In this document: piece by piece, positions 39,373 through 48,893 of the stretch
Layout: every line of letters begins with the position of its first letter
How positions within the stretch are numbered: position 1 is the stretch's first letter
Assembly: GCF_000234665.1 (NCBI RefSeq)
Contig: NC_018319.1
Location: forward strand, 186,001-250,000
DNA from: Leishmania mexicana MHOM/GT/2001/U1103
Lineage: Eukaryota > Euglenozoa > Kinetoplastea > Trypanosomatida > Trypanosomatidae
Direction of reading: 5' to 3'
Length of the DNA: 64,000 bases
The notes under the pieces: model-generated
Database searches by the model: none
What the model saw: only the letters and a program-made list of their open reading frames with translations
Told to the model about the DNA's origin: nothing
Made by a program: the position numbers and the translations under genes

Positions 39373-40926
39373 ATGTCCCCGCTCGACGCTTGTCTGGAGC
39401 AGTACGAAAAGGATTTGGCTAACCAGACGCACTGCTGCATGCTCGAGCACATCAAGGAGGAGAACAGGGCAGCCAACCGAACGGTGTTCGTGAAGCTTCT
39501 CCGCTATCAGCAGGACATCAACACGAAGGGCACGCTTTCCTTCGAACCGGACCCTACAGATGCGCAGAAGTCGAAAGGTAGCAGCGCGGCGCCTACGTAC
39601 CCCGAGAACTTGACCGTTCGGGACCCACGTCAGCTCAGGCAGATTCTGCCCATCCCCGACATCCACAAGGTGTCCGACTGCGATCTCATCTACCGCTTTC
39701 TTATTGCCCGGCGCATGGACGTCGACCTCGCCACGAACGACATCTTGCACTACATCGCCTTCCGCGAGAAGTACAGCCTCGATACGATCTTGTGGGACCG
39801 CGAGGTGGAGATGCTCTTCAACGGTCTCGATGGCGAGGAGCTGATGCAGCAGGTGATGGAGGAGATGAAGAAGGGCACGACCCCTGCGGCGAAGGTCAAG
39901 ATCACGCGCCCACTGCTGCAGGCTGGCTGGGCAGCTTGGAACTGTGGTGTAGACAAGCGTGGCCACGTCATCTTCTACCAGCGTCCAAACCCGAAGGAAC
40001 TGGCGATGCTCGAAAAACGTTGGCCCTACATCGAGGGTCAGTACGACTGCCGCAACCCGGACTTCCACTCCGTAACGCCGCCTTACAGCAATCTGCTGTC
40101 ACGGTTGTACCTGCGAGAGGTCGAGAAGGGCCGCCGTATCTCGCGCCTCCTGAACTACAACCAGCAGTATATCATCCGGGAAGGTCTGCACGTGCAGACC
40201 GCGGTGAAGCCGACGTCGACGAACACGTTCATGGACAACGGCGGCGGTGCCACCTGCCTCGTTGACGTCGGTAGCATCAAGCTGTCACACCTGACCTCCA
40301 GCAAGTACAAGAAGGCCTTCAAACTCTTCCGAGTCCTCTCTCTGACGGGACAGAGCTTCTACCCGGAGAACATGAGCCGCATGATCATCATCAACGGTGG
40401 ATTTGTGTTCAACACGTTCTTCAAGCTCGTCCGACCGTGGCTGGACCCGCAGACGCAGAAGAAAATCGTCCTTCTCTCCGCCACGAACAAGGCCACCCTG
40501 GACAAGCTCAGTAGCGACTCGAGCCACATGTCGCCGAGCCAGGCAACGAACGACAGCGAAGAGAGCGGCGACGACAAGGGGGCTCCGGCGGCTGGGGCAG
40601 ACTCGGAAAGGGTGAAATATGCGCTGCGCGACGCGCTGGCCGAGTATATTCACGAGGACTTTATTCCGTCGTGGTACGGTGGCCGCCTGCCCATCGTTGA
40701 CTCGCCTCTCTTCTACGGAGTTTGCCCGCCAAAGAACCTGGCAGAAAACCCGCAGTACGCGGCCGCCTGCGAGCGCCTGCGTGCCCGTGTCGTTCCTCAG
40801 CTGCTACCGGACGTGTTCATCTTCGCCAACGCCAAGGAGAGCGAGGGGGTCAGCCAGGAGGAGTGGGAGGCCTTCTGCAGTCTGACAGGAGGCACGCTGC
40901 TCCGCAGGCAGGTGGCCACGCAGTGA
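39373..40926 (+). CDS. CRAL-TRIO (Sec14-like) domain protein
   Basis: This is a 517-residue protein. A CRAL-TRIO N-terminal helical region is seen at about 98-137 (DCDLIYRFLIARRMDVDLA, the 'D..L.RFLRAR..D...A' signature). The lipid-binding lobe follows: about 179-210 (WNCGVDKRGHVIFYQRPNP, the 'D..GRPV' region) and about 294-370 (TCLVDVGSIKLSHL, then QSFYPENMSRMIIINGG, the 'YPER....iNaP' signature, then FNTFFKLVRPWLDPQTQKKI). The 421-441 block (LAEYIHEDFIPSWYGGRLP) is the closing 'LP.eyGG' motif. Sec14-type proteins bind and exchange phosphatidylinositol or other lipids and couple lipid metabolism to membrane traffic. A Ser/Asp/Lys insert lies at about 375-415. The 41-codon upstream extension is spacer. 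The physiological lipid is unknown. Confidence 0.92.
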   Translation: MSPLDACLEQYEKDLANQTHCCMLEHIKEENRAANRTVFVKLLRYQQDINTKGTLSFEPDPTDAQKSKGSSAAPTYPENLTVRDPRQLRQILPIPDIHKVSDCDLIYRFLIARRMDVDLATNDILHYIAFREKYSLDTILWDREVEMLFNGLDGEELMQQVMEEMKKGTTPAAKVKITRPLLQAGWAAWNCGVDKRGHVIFYQRPNPKELAMLEKRWPYIEGQYDCRNPDFHSVTPPYSNLLSRLYLREVEKGRRISRLLNYNQQYIIREGLHVQTAVKPTSTNTFMDNGGGATCLVDVGSIKLSHLTSSKYKKAFKLFRVLSLTGQSFYPENMSRMIIINGGFVFNTFFKLVRPWLDPQTQKKIVLLSATNKATLDKLSSDSSHMSPSQATNDSEESGDDKGAPAAGADSERVKYALRDALAEYIHEDFIPSWYGGRLPIVDSPLFYGVCPPKNLAENPQYAAACERLRARVVPQLLPDVFIFANAKESEGVSQEEWEAFCSLTGGTLLRRQVATQ

Positions 40927-41317
40927 AGCAGCCACTCACGACCTCTGCCGCATCCGTGGGGGAAAAAAAAACAAAGGGGAGAAGCAAACCTGTGTCTCCC
41001 CTGGCGCCTCCTGCCGCTCTCCCTCCTCTGCATGCACGGTCATGAATGGGGTCGAGGGAGGGGAGGAGGAAGAGGAGGAGGAGGAAGCGTGTACGTGAGC
41101 TGAACCACGGTGTACGCCCTCACGTGCCTTTCTCGGTATGGAAGATAACGTGTTCTCCAGACGCTGTAGAATAGTAATGCTGTGCACCTATTTACATATA
41201 TATATATGCATACCTATATATATATGTATATGAGTGTTTGAGTGCGTGTGTGCGTGCCTGTCTGCTCCGCCTCGCTGCGCCTTCTCTCTCTCCCCTCCGC
41301 CCTCTCCCCTCGATTTA

Positions 41318-41785
41318 TCCCTCGTGACATGGGGGGAGGAGGAGGAGGAGGGGTGTACACACACACACACACCTCCGTGCGTGGCAGCCCCACCACCTCC
41401 GCCAAAACGCCGAGCATTTACAGCATGAGGGACCCAGAGTAATGTATCGCTGCTGGTATCGGCGGCGAGGTCGCGGGCTGGTGTTGCGTCGGAGCGACCT
41501 GCGACGGCGTGGAAATGTCTGTGCCATTCATGCGATGGGCAGAGCGTCAGCGCGACTCGAGCGTATCCCATCCGACGTTCACACTGCCTACTGGCGTGGG
41601 GCGCCTGAGTGCCACCGCGAGGGATGCACCATGGGTGGCGCACTGCTGTAACGCATGTATCTACCGCTGCGTCGCGCCACACGATGGGACGGCCCTGTGG
41701 CAGGCGGATCGGAGAGGGGAAGGCGAGCGGAGCGGCGCTTTCAGATCATGTCCGGTGGCAGAGCAGTGGACACGCGCACAAGGAG
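41318..41785 (+). repeat. SIDER-like interspersed repeat, copy 2 (fullest copy)
   Basis: A 468-bp unit lies 392 nt after the stop of the CRAL-TRIO gene. It shares its first part with copy 1 (22618 onward) and its second part, from about 41505, with copy 3 (60288 onward). It contains the G-rich start, a CA-repeat, GCATGAGGGACCCAGAG, a GCTGCTGGTATCGG block, and the terminal GATCATGTCCGGTGGCAGAG block. Dispersed copies inside presumed 3' UTRs are the defining habit of Leishmania SIDER elements. SIDER2 has been linked to mRNA decay and SIDER1 to translational control. Assignment to a subfamily is not possible by eye. Confidence 0.7.
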
Positions 41786-41994
41786 AGAGGCAAGCATGCA
41801 GTATGTATATACATACGTATATGTTCATGTGTTGTATGGCGTTACATGGCCAGCTGCACTTACGCGAGTGGGCGTGTGTGCCCTATCAGCCCTGTCCGGT
41901 CGTATGTTCGTGCGAGTTGTGGTTTGCTCTTCCCATGTCAGTCCATCCGTTCATTTCTTTGTCATTCGGGCCTTTCTTGCTGTCGCCACCCCAC

Positions 41995-42047
41995 CCACCC
42001 ACCCATCACACACCGGCGCGTACGGCGGGTGTGTGATGGGTGGGTGG
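41995..42047. other. Perfect 20-bp inverted repeat (hairpin)
   Basis: Arms at 41995-42014 and 42028-42047 are exactly complementary over 20 bp with a 13-nt spacer (42015-42027). The arm is ACCC/CACA-rich on the 5' side and GGGT/TGTG-rich on the 3' side. As RNA it would make a very stable stem in the presumed 3' UTR of the CRAL-TRIO gene. Confidence 0.9.
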
Positions 42048-42082
42048 AGGAAGGGAAGGAGTGTATCACTCTCCGTCTCCGT

Positions 42083-42097
42083 GGGTGGGTGGGTGGG
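42083..42097 (+). other. Canonical G-quadruplex motif, four GGG runs separated by single T
   Basis: Four GGG triplets with one-base T loops lie on the + (transcribed, sense) strand 36 nt after the inverted repeat. Short-loop motifs of this kind form very stable parallel quadruplexes in DNA and RNA. Confidence 0.85.
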
Positions 42098-43495
42098 TTT
42101 TTGTGCTTATAGTTGCTGCTTTCATGTCGCCTGCCGCGGATGCTGGCGCTGACGCCATCCCTCGACGAAGAGGTGATGCGCCATGGGGGGGAGGGGTCCG
42201 GTGCATGCATCTGTGTGTATGCTCATCTCTGCCGTTCCTCACATGTCCGCCGGTTGGTCTCCGACTCTTTCTCCGTGTTGTTGTCGTTGAGTGGGTTGGG
42301 TAGGTGGGTGGTGGGGGAGAGATTTGCCCCGTCGCCTCCCATTTCGCCGCCTCTCTCCCTCCCTCCCTCCCTCCCTCTCTGCGCAAGGCGTGCTGCCGGC
42401 ATGCCCGCCGTCTCCTCCCGCCCAAATTCCCTCACTCGATGGAATGCTTGCCGACGGGTTTGGGGGGCGGGGGCAACCTGTCACGGTGAGGAAGAGGTCA
42501 AGGGCGCGATGCGATGCAGCTGCAGAGTGAAGGGGGAGGCGGGGAGGCAGCGGTGGAGGAGGCAAGGAAGCTGAAGCCGAAGACTCCTGCTACGTTGCGG
42601 CATGTGCCGTCGGTATGTGCGTGCGTGTGTGTCTTTCGGGCCCACCTCCTCCCCACTCCTCTCTCACGAGGGTCTGTCTGTCTTTCCCACCTCTACCTCT
42701 ACCCCGCGTGAACAGGTCACCTTCGCTGGCAAGACGGGCGGTGGATGGGTGCGTCTAGGCATGCCCCTTTTCGTGCATCCGCGCGCCTGCAACTTTGGTT
42801 GTACGTCGTGAAGTGGTGGAGGAAATCGGGGATGGGGGGAGGTGGGAAACCAAGGTCGCGCGCACGTGCATGGTTGCTGCCCCTCACCAACGCACACGCA
42901 ACTCCTCAGACCTTCGGTGCGCCCCCCCCCTCCCCTCCCCGATTCTCTCTCGTCTCTTTCGCATGTCGTTGCCGCACACGCCTGTGCAGCAACACCCATG
43001 TGCTCACAAGAGAAGGGCATGTGCTATTTGGCGACACAACTGACAAGCGTCCCGGCTCACACAAGGTGACACGTGTCTCTCCCCCTGTGAACACTAGGGG
43101 AAGGGGGGGTGTGGTAAGCGCATGCTCCCGCTTACCGGTCACGCTTGTGTGTGGCGTTACCTTACCCAATTCACATCCACCGTATATGCGTCATGGGACG
43201 AACTGTCTGGCATCCGCACGCACACGCATGCGTTGCCCCTCTTGAACCTCTTCTCGCCATCAACCTTGATGCTCCCCTCTCCTCTCCCTCCCTCCCTCCC
43301 TCCCCCCTCCTCTGCTCGCCACATTGCCGGCGTCGCCTCCGCGCCTTCCTTGGTCCTGTACCTCACTGTTGACGTGGTGGTGGGGGGGGGGCCGGCCAAC
43401 AACAACACGCAGAACAAGGACTCACACGGGGTCCCCCTACCCTCCACTAATCAGCCGTGTGTGTGTGTGCGCGCGCACGCAGAGATCTGTGACTC

Positions 43496-43526
43496 CCCCT
43501 CCCTCCCTCCCTCCTCTTCCATATAG
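43496..43526 (+). promoter_or_regulatory. Polypyrimidine tract and candidate acceptor very near the start codon
   Basis: A C/T tract at about 43496-43520 is followed by ATATAG, with the AG at 43525-43526 only six nucleotides before the ATG at 43533. If used, the 5' UTR after the spliced leader would be unusually short. Confidence 0.45.
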
Positions 43527-43532
43527 TACTCC

Positions 43533-44879
43533 ATGTCGCAGACGCCGACTGCCGGGCCCGCCCCGCCCCCGCCCGAGGAGCCGCTGCCGTACCCCATCAC
43601 ATTCTCAACGCCAGCGGAGGAGAGTCCCCAGTCGGGGCCCGGGGCCGCCGTGGCAGCGGCCTCCTCCGGCCTGCACCACATCTCAATCTTCAGCGCACTG
43701 CACTGGCTTCTGCCGATCTATGAGCTCGCCGGGTGGCTCCCGAAGACGACTGGGCAGCGCAGCAGGCAGAGGGAGGATAAGAGCAGTCCTATCTCAGCCA
43801 CACCCGGTGGCAGCAAGAGCACCTGCGGCACTGCAGCCGACGTGTCTGTCGACCTCAAAGCCATTCCGCATGATGACGTCCGCGCCGCCTTGAGGCTGCT
43901 CCCCGTCTTCGAGAAGTTTTTTGTCGAGGGCAGCAAGATCATTCCCCAGCACACGGACCTGTACTACTTCATCGAGTCCTTCACCCTGCCGACGCCGAAG
44001 GGACCTAAGGTAATCACCCGCTCCAAGGTCGAGGGGGACTATCGCGCCATACACCAGCCCTCTCACGCCCCGACGTCTCTCGGCGCCGCAGGGGCCACGA
44101 CGAAGACAACCGTCACGAACAGCACGGCGTACTTCTCTCTGCTGCCCGGCCACAACCAGTTTCTTCTATACTACGAGGACTGCGAGAAGCTGCGGCATTT
44201 TACGTACCTGCAGCTGGACCAGCTACGCTTTTCGTGGGTCGCCATCAAGGAGCTGCTCGAGGAGAGCAAGGTGTTCAACCTCAACGATGGCAGCCTCACG
44301 GGGTTGGCGAAGCGAGACCTCCAGAAGAACAACGCCGCATCCCCGTTCTGCCTTGCCTCATCCGCGCAAGCAGCCACAGCAACGGAGACCTCTGCGAGTA
44401 ACGACAACGGCAGCAGTGGTGGCGCGGTCATTGGCCGCGGCGGTGGCAACGCACGCCTGCACCAGGGCACAAGCGGCAACGTCATCACCGCCCCTAGCAA
44501 GGAGGCGGCGGAGGCGAAGAAGCGCATTCAGCAGATGCGCTTCTTGCGCGAGGAGCTGGAGCAGGAGTGCCAACGGCGCTGGCCGTACACGCCAGTCTCG
44601 AAGAGCTGCATCTTTAGCTTAGAGGAGAAGATCGAGGTGGAGCTGCCGGCTGACGCGCTGGAGCAGCTCGGCATTGTCGGTGCGCACAACACGACGAACA
44701 GCAAGAACGGCAACCGCCGAGGACCGCGCTACTACCTCGCCACCGTTGAGCTTCCTTTACTCAACAAGAAGGGTGGCGCTGCCCGCTTCAAGGCCCCGAG
44801 GTGGTGGAACAACCGGCGCGATGCCGAGAGCGCCGCGGCAGAGGCGACGTTGCTGGCACTGCGCAGCATGAAGTCTTAA
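43533..44879 (+). CDS. Unknown protein with possible divergent dsRNA-binding-like C-terminus
   Basis: The 448-residue protein starts MSQTPTAGPAPPPPEEPLPY. An ordered region at about 110-255 (AALRLLPVFEKFFVEGSKII, then DLYYFIESFTLPTP, and FLLYYEDCEKLRHFTYLQL) is followed by a Ser/Asn/Gly linker. The C-terminal region at about 325-448 has a helix (FLREELEQECQRRWPYTP), beta-like segments (RYYLATVELPLLNKKGG), and a final RRDAESAAAEATLLALRSM helix. The end resembles the beta-beta-alpha of a dsRNA-binding fold ('KK.Ae..AA..aL..L'), but the match is loose. I cannot name the family. No in-frame ATG exists for a long stretch downstream, so 43533 is the only reasonable start. Confidence 0.8.
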   Translation: MSQTPTAGPAPPPPEEPLPYPITFSTPAEESPQSGPGAAVAAASSGLHHISIFSALHWLLPIYELAGWLPKTTGQRSRQREDKSSPISATPGGSKSTCGTAADVSVDLKAIPHDDVRAALRLLPVFEKFFVEGSKIIPQHTDLYYFIESFTLPTPKGPKVITRSKVEGDYRAIHQPSHAPTSLGAAGATTKTTVTNSTAYFSLLPGHNQFLLYYEDCEKLRHFTYLQLDQLRFSWVAIKELLEESKVFNLNDGSLTGLAKRDLQKNNAASPFCLASSAQAATATETSASNDNGSSGGAVIGRGGGNARLHQGTSGNVITAPSKEAAEAKKRIQQMRFLREELEQECQRRWPYTPVSKSCIFSLEEKIEVELPADALEQLGIVGAHNTTNSKNGNRRGPRYYLATVELPLLNKKGGAARFKAPRWWNNRRDAESAAAEATLLALRSMKS

Positions 44880-46653
44880 CGATGAGGGTGATATGGTGGG
44901 GTGTACGTGTGTTTTATGTGCGGAAAGGTGCGCCGAGTGGAGCTGCTGACAAATTGGGTCCGGTGTGGGGCCGTGCTGCTGGAGTCCGTGTCTGTGAGTG
45001 TGTCTACGCAACGGATGTCCACTTCGTAAGATGGATGTGCAGTCGCCTCCGCGCCGCAACCGTCTGACCGAAGCAGCAGATCGGCGGGTACGGCAAGAGA
45101 GAGACACACACAGAATACGCATGTGCCGTGACTGAGAACACGAGGACCGTCGTTACTGTGCGAGGGCCCTCTTCTAAGCCGTGCGTGTATGCTGCAGCAG
45201 CAGTCCCCAGTAGTCCTACCAGAGCATCTCTGCGAATCATGTCCATGCTTTCTCTCGGATGGAGCGCTGCGACGCGTATGTAAGTCTCTCAGCGCTCCAG
45301 CCGTCCTCGTCGGCGCATTTTTTTGTTGTTGTCTTCTGCCCTGCAGCAACTCGAGCGGCCGTGGAGCAAGCGCGGACATAGTGAAGCGGCTCGGCGCTTT
45401 ATCCGTGATGGGGGGTGGTGGAGGGGGAACTTTGTGCAGTGAAAAGCAGATGCCTATCAAATCTGGGCGTGCATGCTCGCTAGTGCCGTGTTACCATCCT
45501 CCACTCATGCTCTCTTCATCGCCCTCCTCTTGTACGTCGTCCGCCCACCCTCCGCTGCATCCGCCACCATTACGGGCTTCTCTCCTCTCCCCCGTTGTGT
45601 GTCACTCCCGCGGACCGCTGCGACCACAGACACACATGCAGTGTCGTGCCTTCAGCAGGAAACGAATTCGGATTGATGCACGCACGCGTACATAATACGT
45701 ACCATGCTACACCCTATACACACAGCGGCCAGTGGGGCAGAAGGAAAAGGGCGAGCAAGCCCACGTCTTTCTGTCGTTGTGCTTTAACGGACGGAAGTGA
45801 GTGGGAGGCGCAGCTGTGTCGCACGACACACACAAACCCGGAGAGTCGCAATACTCTCTCTCTCTGCCCCCTAACCTGACCGCTTGCCCTCTACCCTACT
45901 CCAGCATGCCCCTCCTCCATCCCCCCCCCACCACCACCACCACCGCAGCCGCCTGAGTGCGTTTACGAACGTTTTCGTTTCGTATTCCTCCCCCTCCCCT
46001 CTCCTTCTCGGACGGGACAGGAGGAAGGGCAGCCGCCAACGAATCGAAATACAAGGCAGCAACTCGCCAAGCAGAGCCGCTGCCGCCATCTCCTGCGGAG
46101 AAGACTGATCACAGCACCTCAGGCTGCGAGCGCACTTGGGTATAACATACGTCACTGTAGCCTCTTGGCAGGGGGAGTGCTTTTACAGGCGAGCCCTTGC
46201 GTGCCTCTGTGTGTGTGTGTGTGTTTGTGGAGGAGGGAGGGAGGAGTGGTTATACATCGCCGTCCGCCGGATACGACCCCACGACCGCCAACCTCATCAT
46301 CACACACGATGCACGAATGATACTGCTTGCGCATCTCTCACCCCTTACCCCCTCCCCTGCCCTCCTCTCTTCTCTCTTCGTCATGCAAACACATGTGTTC
46401 TTCACATACACACATACACAACGGATGACGACGAACACCACCACCACCGCGAACTACCACGCTCAACCCAACGCATATCTTCGTAGTGTACACATCCCTT
46501 TTCTCCCCTGCTACTCCAGCGTGTGTTGTTTTAGGTCACTCTCTATCTCTGGTGCAGTCCCGCTCCGCCCTGTCCCCGTGGTATCTGCCGTAACTATTTC
46601 TTCCTCTTGGGGAGGGAGGGGCGCTGGTCGCATCTCCCCCTCTGTCTCCGTCC

Positions 46654-46654
46654 G

Positions 46655-46687
<33 letters not shown>

Positions 46688-46691
46688 CGCC
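46654..46691. repeat. Alternating (GT)n-(GC)n tract, Z-DNA-prone
   Basis: About 37 bp of unbroken purine-pyrimidine alternation, first GT then GC. This composition favours left-handed DNA under torsion. Confidence 0.75.
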
Positions 46692-46883
46692 CGCCTCCCA
46701 ACCACCAACAACCTCCTCCACCCTCTCCCTCTCTACAAAGCGTGCGGCTGTGGAAGAGGGCACGCGAGGCGATACGCTGGCAGACGCCGAGTGACATCGT
46801 CCTTAGCCGTTAGAAGCGCACGCAGCAGCGCCTCCACACACACACACACACACACACGTATACGTATATATATATATATCCAT

Positions 46884-46911
46884 CTACCTACCTACCTACC
46901 TACCTACCTAC

Positions 46912-46963
<52 letters not shown>

Positions 46964-46964
46964 A
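46884..46964. repeat. (TACC)n followed by (TATC)n tetranucleotide microsatellite
   Basis: About six TACC units change abruptly to more than a dozen TATC units, flanked by (CA)n and (TA)n upstream and TATATA downstream. The array is likely to vary in length between isolates. Confidence 0.9.
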
Positions 46965-47114
46965 TATGTATATCGTCACTTCCCACCCCGCATTGCGCTT
47001 CGGCACGTTTTGCTTTTCCTTTCGGCTGTTTCGTCTTCTCTTTGTTATAACTACGGTAGACGCACGCTCACGAAACGCGCAAGCGCACTGACACGAAGCG
47101 GTACCGCGCGTAGC

Positions 47115-47121
47115 CCTCCTC

Positions 47122-47156
<35 letters not shown>
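47115..47156. repeat. (CTC)n microsatellite with C homopolymer
   Basis: About ten CTC units are followed by a run of about 12 C. The run is prone to slippage and to sequencing error. Confidence 0.85.
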
Positions 47157-47157
<1 letters not shown>

Positions 47158-48198
47158 CCACCACCACCCGTTTCTTCGTGTGGCATTCGTGCAGTGGTCA
47201 TCCCCTCCGTTCCCCACTCACTCACCCACTCACCCACACATTTTTTTTTGGTTTTCCTTTATACCCCATCTCGCTGGGGGGCTGCTGGCCGTGTACACGG
47301 AAGACAACTCTCTCTCTATATATCTATATACATACATATATATCTATAGAGAGAGGTTACGCGCACACACACACGCCGGCCCGCAACGCCACGAGAGGCG
47401 AGCGCCATCTCCGCCTGCACCGTCGCCATCACCGGCTTTTTTCTCCTTACTCTTGGCTGCCTCGCATTCTCCACGCGTCTCCGCTGTCTGCATCTTCCTC
47501 GTCGTTGCGTGTGTCTGTGTGTGTGTGTGTGTGTGTGTCCGGAACTGCACCTCGACTTATACACCCATCGAGGACACTTCTTCTCTCCCTCATCCGACCT
47601 TTCGCTACGCTCATTCAAACATCCACGTGCGCGCCGAGCCACAGAGACAAGCACCGCACCAACCCAAACACAAGTACACACGCACACATACGGGAAGCAA
47701 GAGAGAGAGAGAGACGAGTGACGAGACGCCGCACCGGCAAGTGCTGCTCCCACCAACGAGCCCGACCACCCCCCCCCGTCCCTCTCCTGTCACATTACTT
47801 CTCTCGCCCTCGCCCCTTCTGTGCTGAACTGGCTTGACTGTGTTCCTGACTTGGTTTCGCGCTTCCACATCCACTCACCCCCCCCCCACACACACACGCG
47901 CGCGCACGGCGAAAGGGAGCGAGAGCGATTACAGGCGAAGCCTGTTCACTTATTTCTCTGTCTGTGTGTCTGTGTGTGCGTGTTCCCTCCCCCCCCCTCC
48001 CCATCCCCCCATCCCTTTTCTACTCTTCGTGTGCATGTGCGCAACCTCCCTCCCCCCCCCTTTTTTTTATATGGTCACCTCATTCTCCCCCTTCTACTTT
48101 TCGCCTGTTGTCGTTGTTTGCGTCATCCCTACGTAACCCCTTCCCCACCCTCCCGCTCTCCCTTCCCTTTCTGTCTGTTGGTGTGTGTGTGTGTCCGC

Positions 48199-48244
48199 TC
48201 TCATGCATTTTTTCCGGACACCCCCTCCCCTCCCCTATCGCCAG
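48199..48244 (+). promoter_or_regulatory. Pyrimidine tract and candidate acceptor upstream of AUG-free leader
   Basis: T and C runs at about 48206-48238 precede the AG at 48243-48244. No ATG occurs between this AG and 48894. Confidence 0.35.
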
Positions 48245-48893
48245 CGCACCATCCGCCTCCCTCAACCCTACTACCCTGCTTCTCCGCCCTCCGCCCACGT
48301 CGTCGTCATCGTTATCCACCGCTGTCTCCCTGTCGTCCGCACGTGTCATCGCAAGCGCCACCGGCTAGGAACGCCGCGCCGGATCGAATCGCAGACAGCT
48401 GAAGCGAGCTGAACAGTGGCCTCCCGGGGTAAGCGAAACTTCAACGGCATCTGTGGTCGCAAAGAAGCCGCAGCAGCACGATCAGGCGCGCCAGGCCGGG
48501 CAAGAGACACCTCCCTACTCAGTCACAGCCCTGGGCCCCATCGTACCAGGCAAGCTCTACAGATCGAGTGATCACACAACGCAGTACAGACCGCCCCCCA
48601 CCACCACCACCACCTCTCTTCTCAGTCGCCTCCAAAGCACGAGCAGCAGGAGCAAGGGGTACAGGCGCCGCTGCCTTACGCCAACTACGCTCCTCTTGTT
48701 GCAACTTCGCCAGAACCGTCACTATCTCGCTTTGACTACCCTATCCCATCGCCGCCGTGCTACTACAGCCCCTCTCCGGTACTTGCCGCCGCAGCACCGT
48801 CGCCATCTCCTCCTCCGCTCTTGCGGGAGACCCCAACAGTTCCGCCGCGTAGTACGCCGTCGTGGAGTTGTCACGGCCGTCACACAAGCCGCC

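Larger units (their letters stand above)
40927..43532 (+). other. Intergenic region with SIDER-like repeat, hairpin and G-quadruplex motif
   Basis: No gene is supported. From 5' to 3' it holds a TA-rich block (41198-41232), a SIDER-like copy (41318-41785), a perfect 20-bp inverted repeat (41995-42047), a (GGGT)4 motif (42083-42097), a CT-repeat tract at about 42350-42380, G-rich and C-rich runs, and the pyrimidine tract before the next gene at about 43496-43520. Open frames across it are low-complexity. Confidence 0.6.
44880..48893 (+). other. Long intergenic region with microsatellites and AUG-free leader
   Basis: No gene is supported in these 4.0 kb. It holds (GT)n passing into (GC)n at 46654-46691, a (TACC)n/(TATC)n tetranucleotide array at about 46884-46964, a (CTC)n and C homopolymer at about 47115-47156, an 11-bp inverted repeat at 47310-47355, a GT run at about 47515-47538, C/T tracts to about 48243, and then an AUG-free stretch leading to the ATG at 48894. 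The 546-codon frame at 46197-47837 is a translation of these simple repeats. Confidence 0.6.

Noticed and set aside
46197..47837. 546-codon open frame in spacer
   Set aside because: It translates (GT)n, (TATC)n and (CTC)n arrays into Tyr-Leu, Pro and Val-Cys runs. Frame openness comes from repeat period, not selection.
48453..48893. 147-codon extension of the Ser/Gln-rich protein
   Set aside because: It opens on GTG, not ATG, and contains no ATG. Eukaryotic initiation there is not supported, though non-AUG initiation is flagged in the findings.
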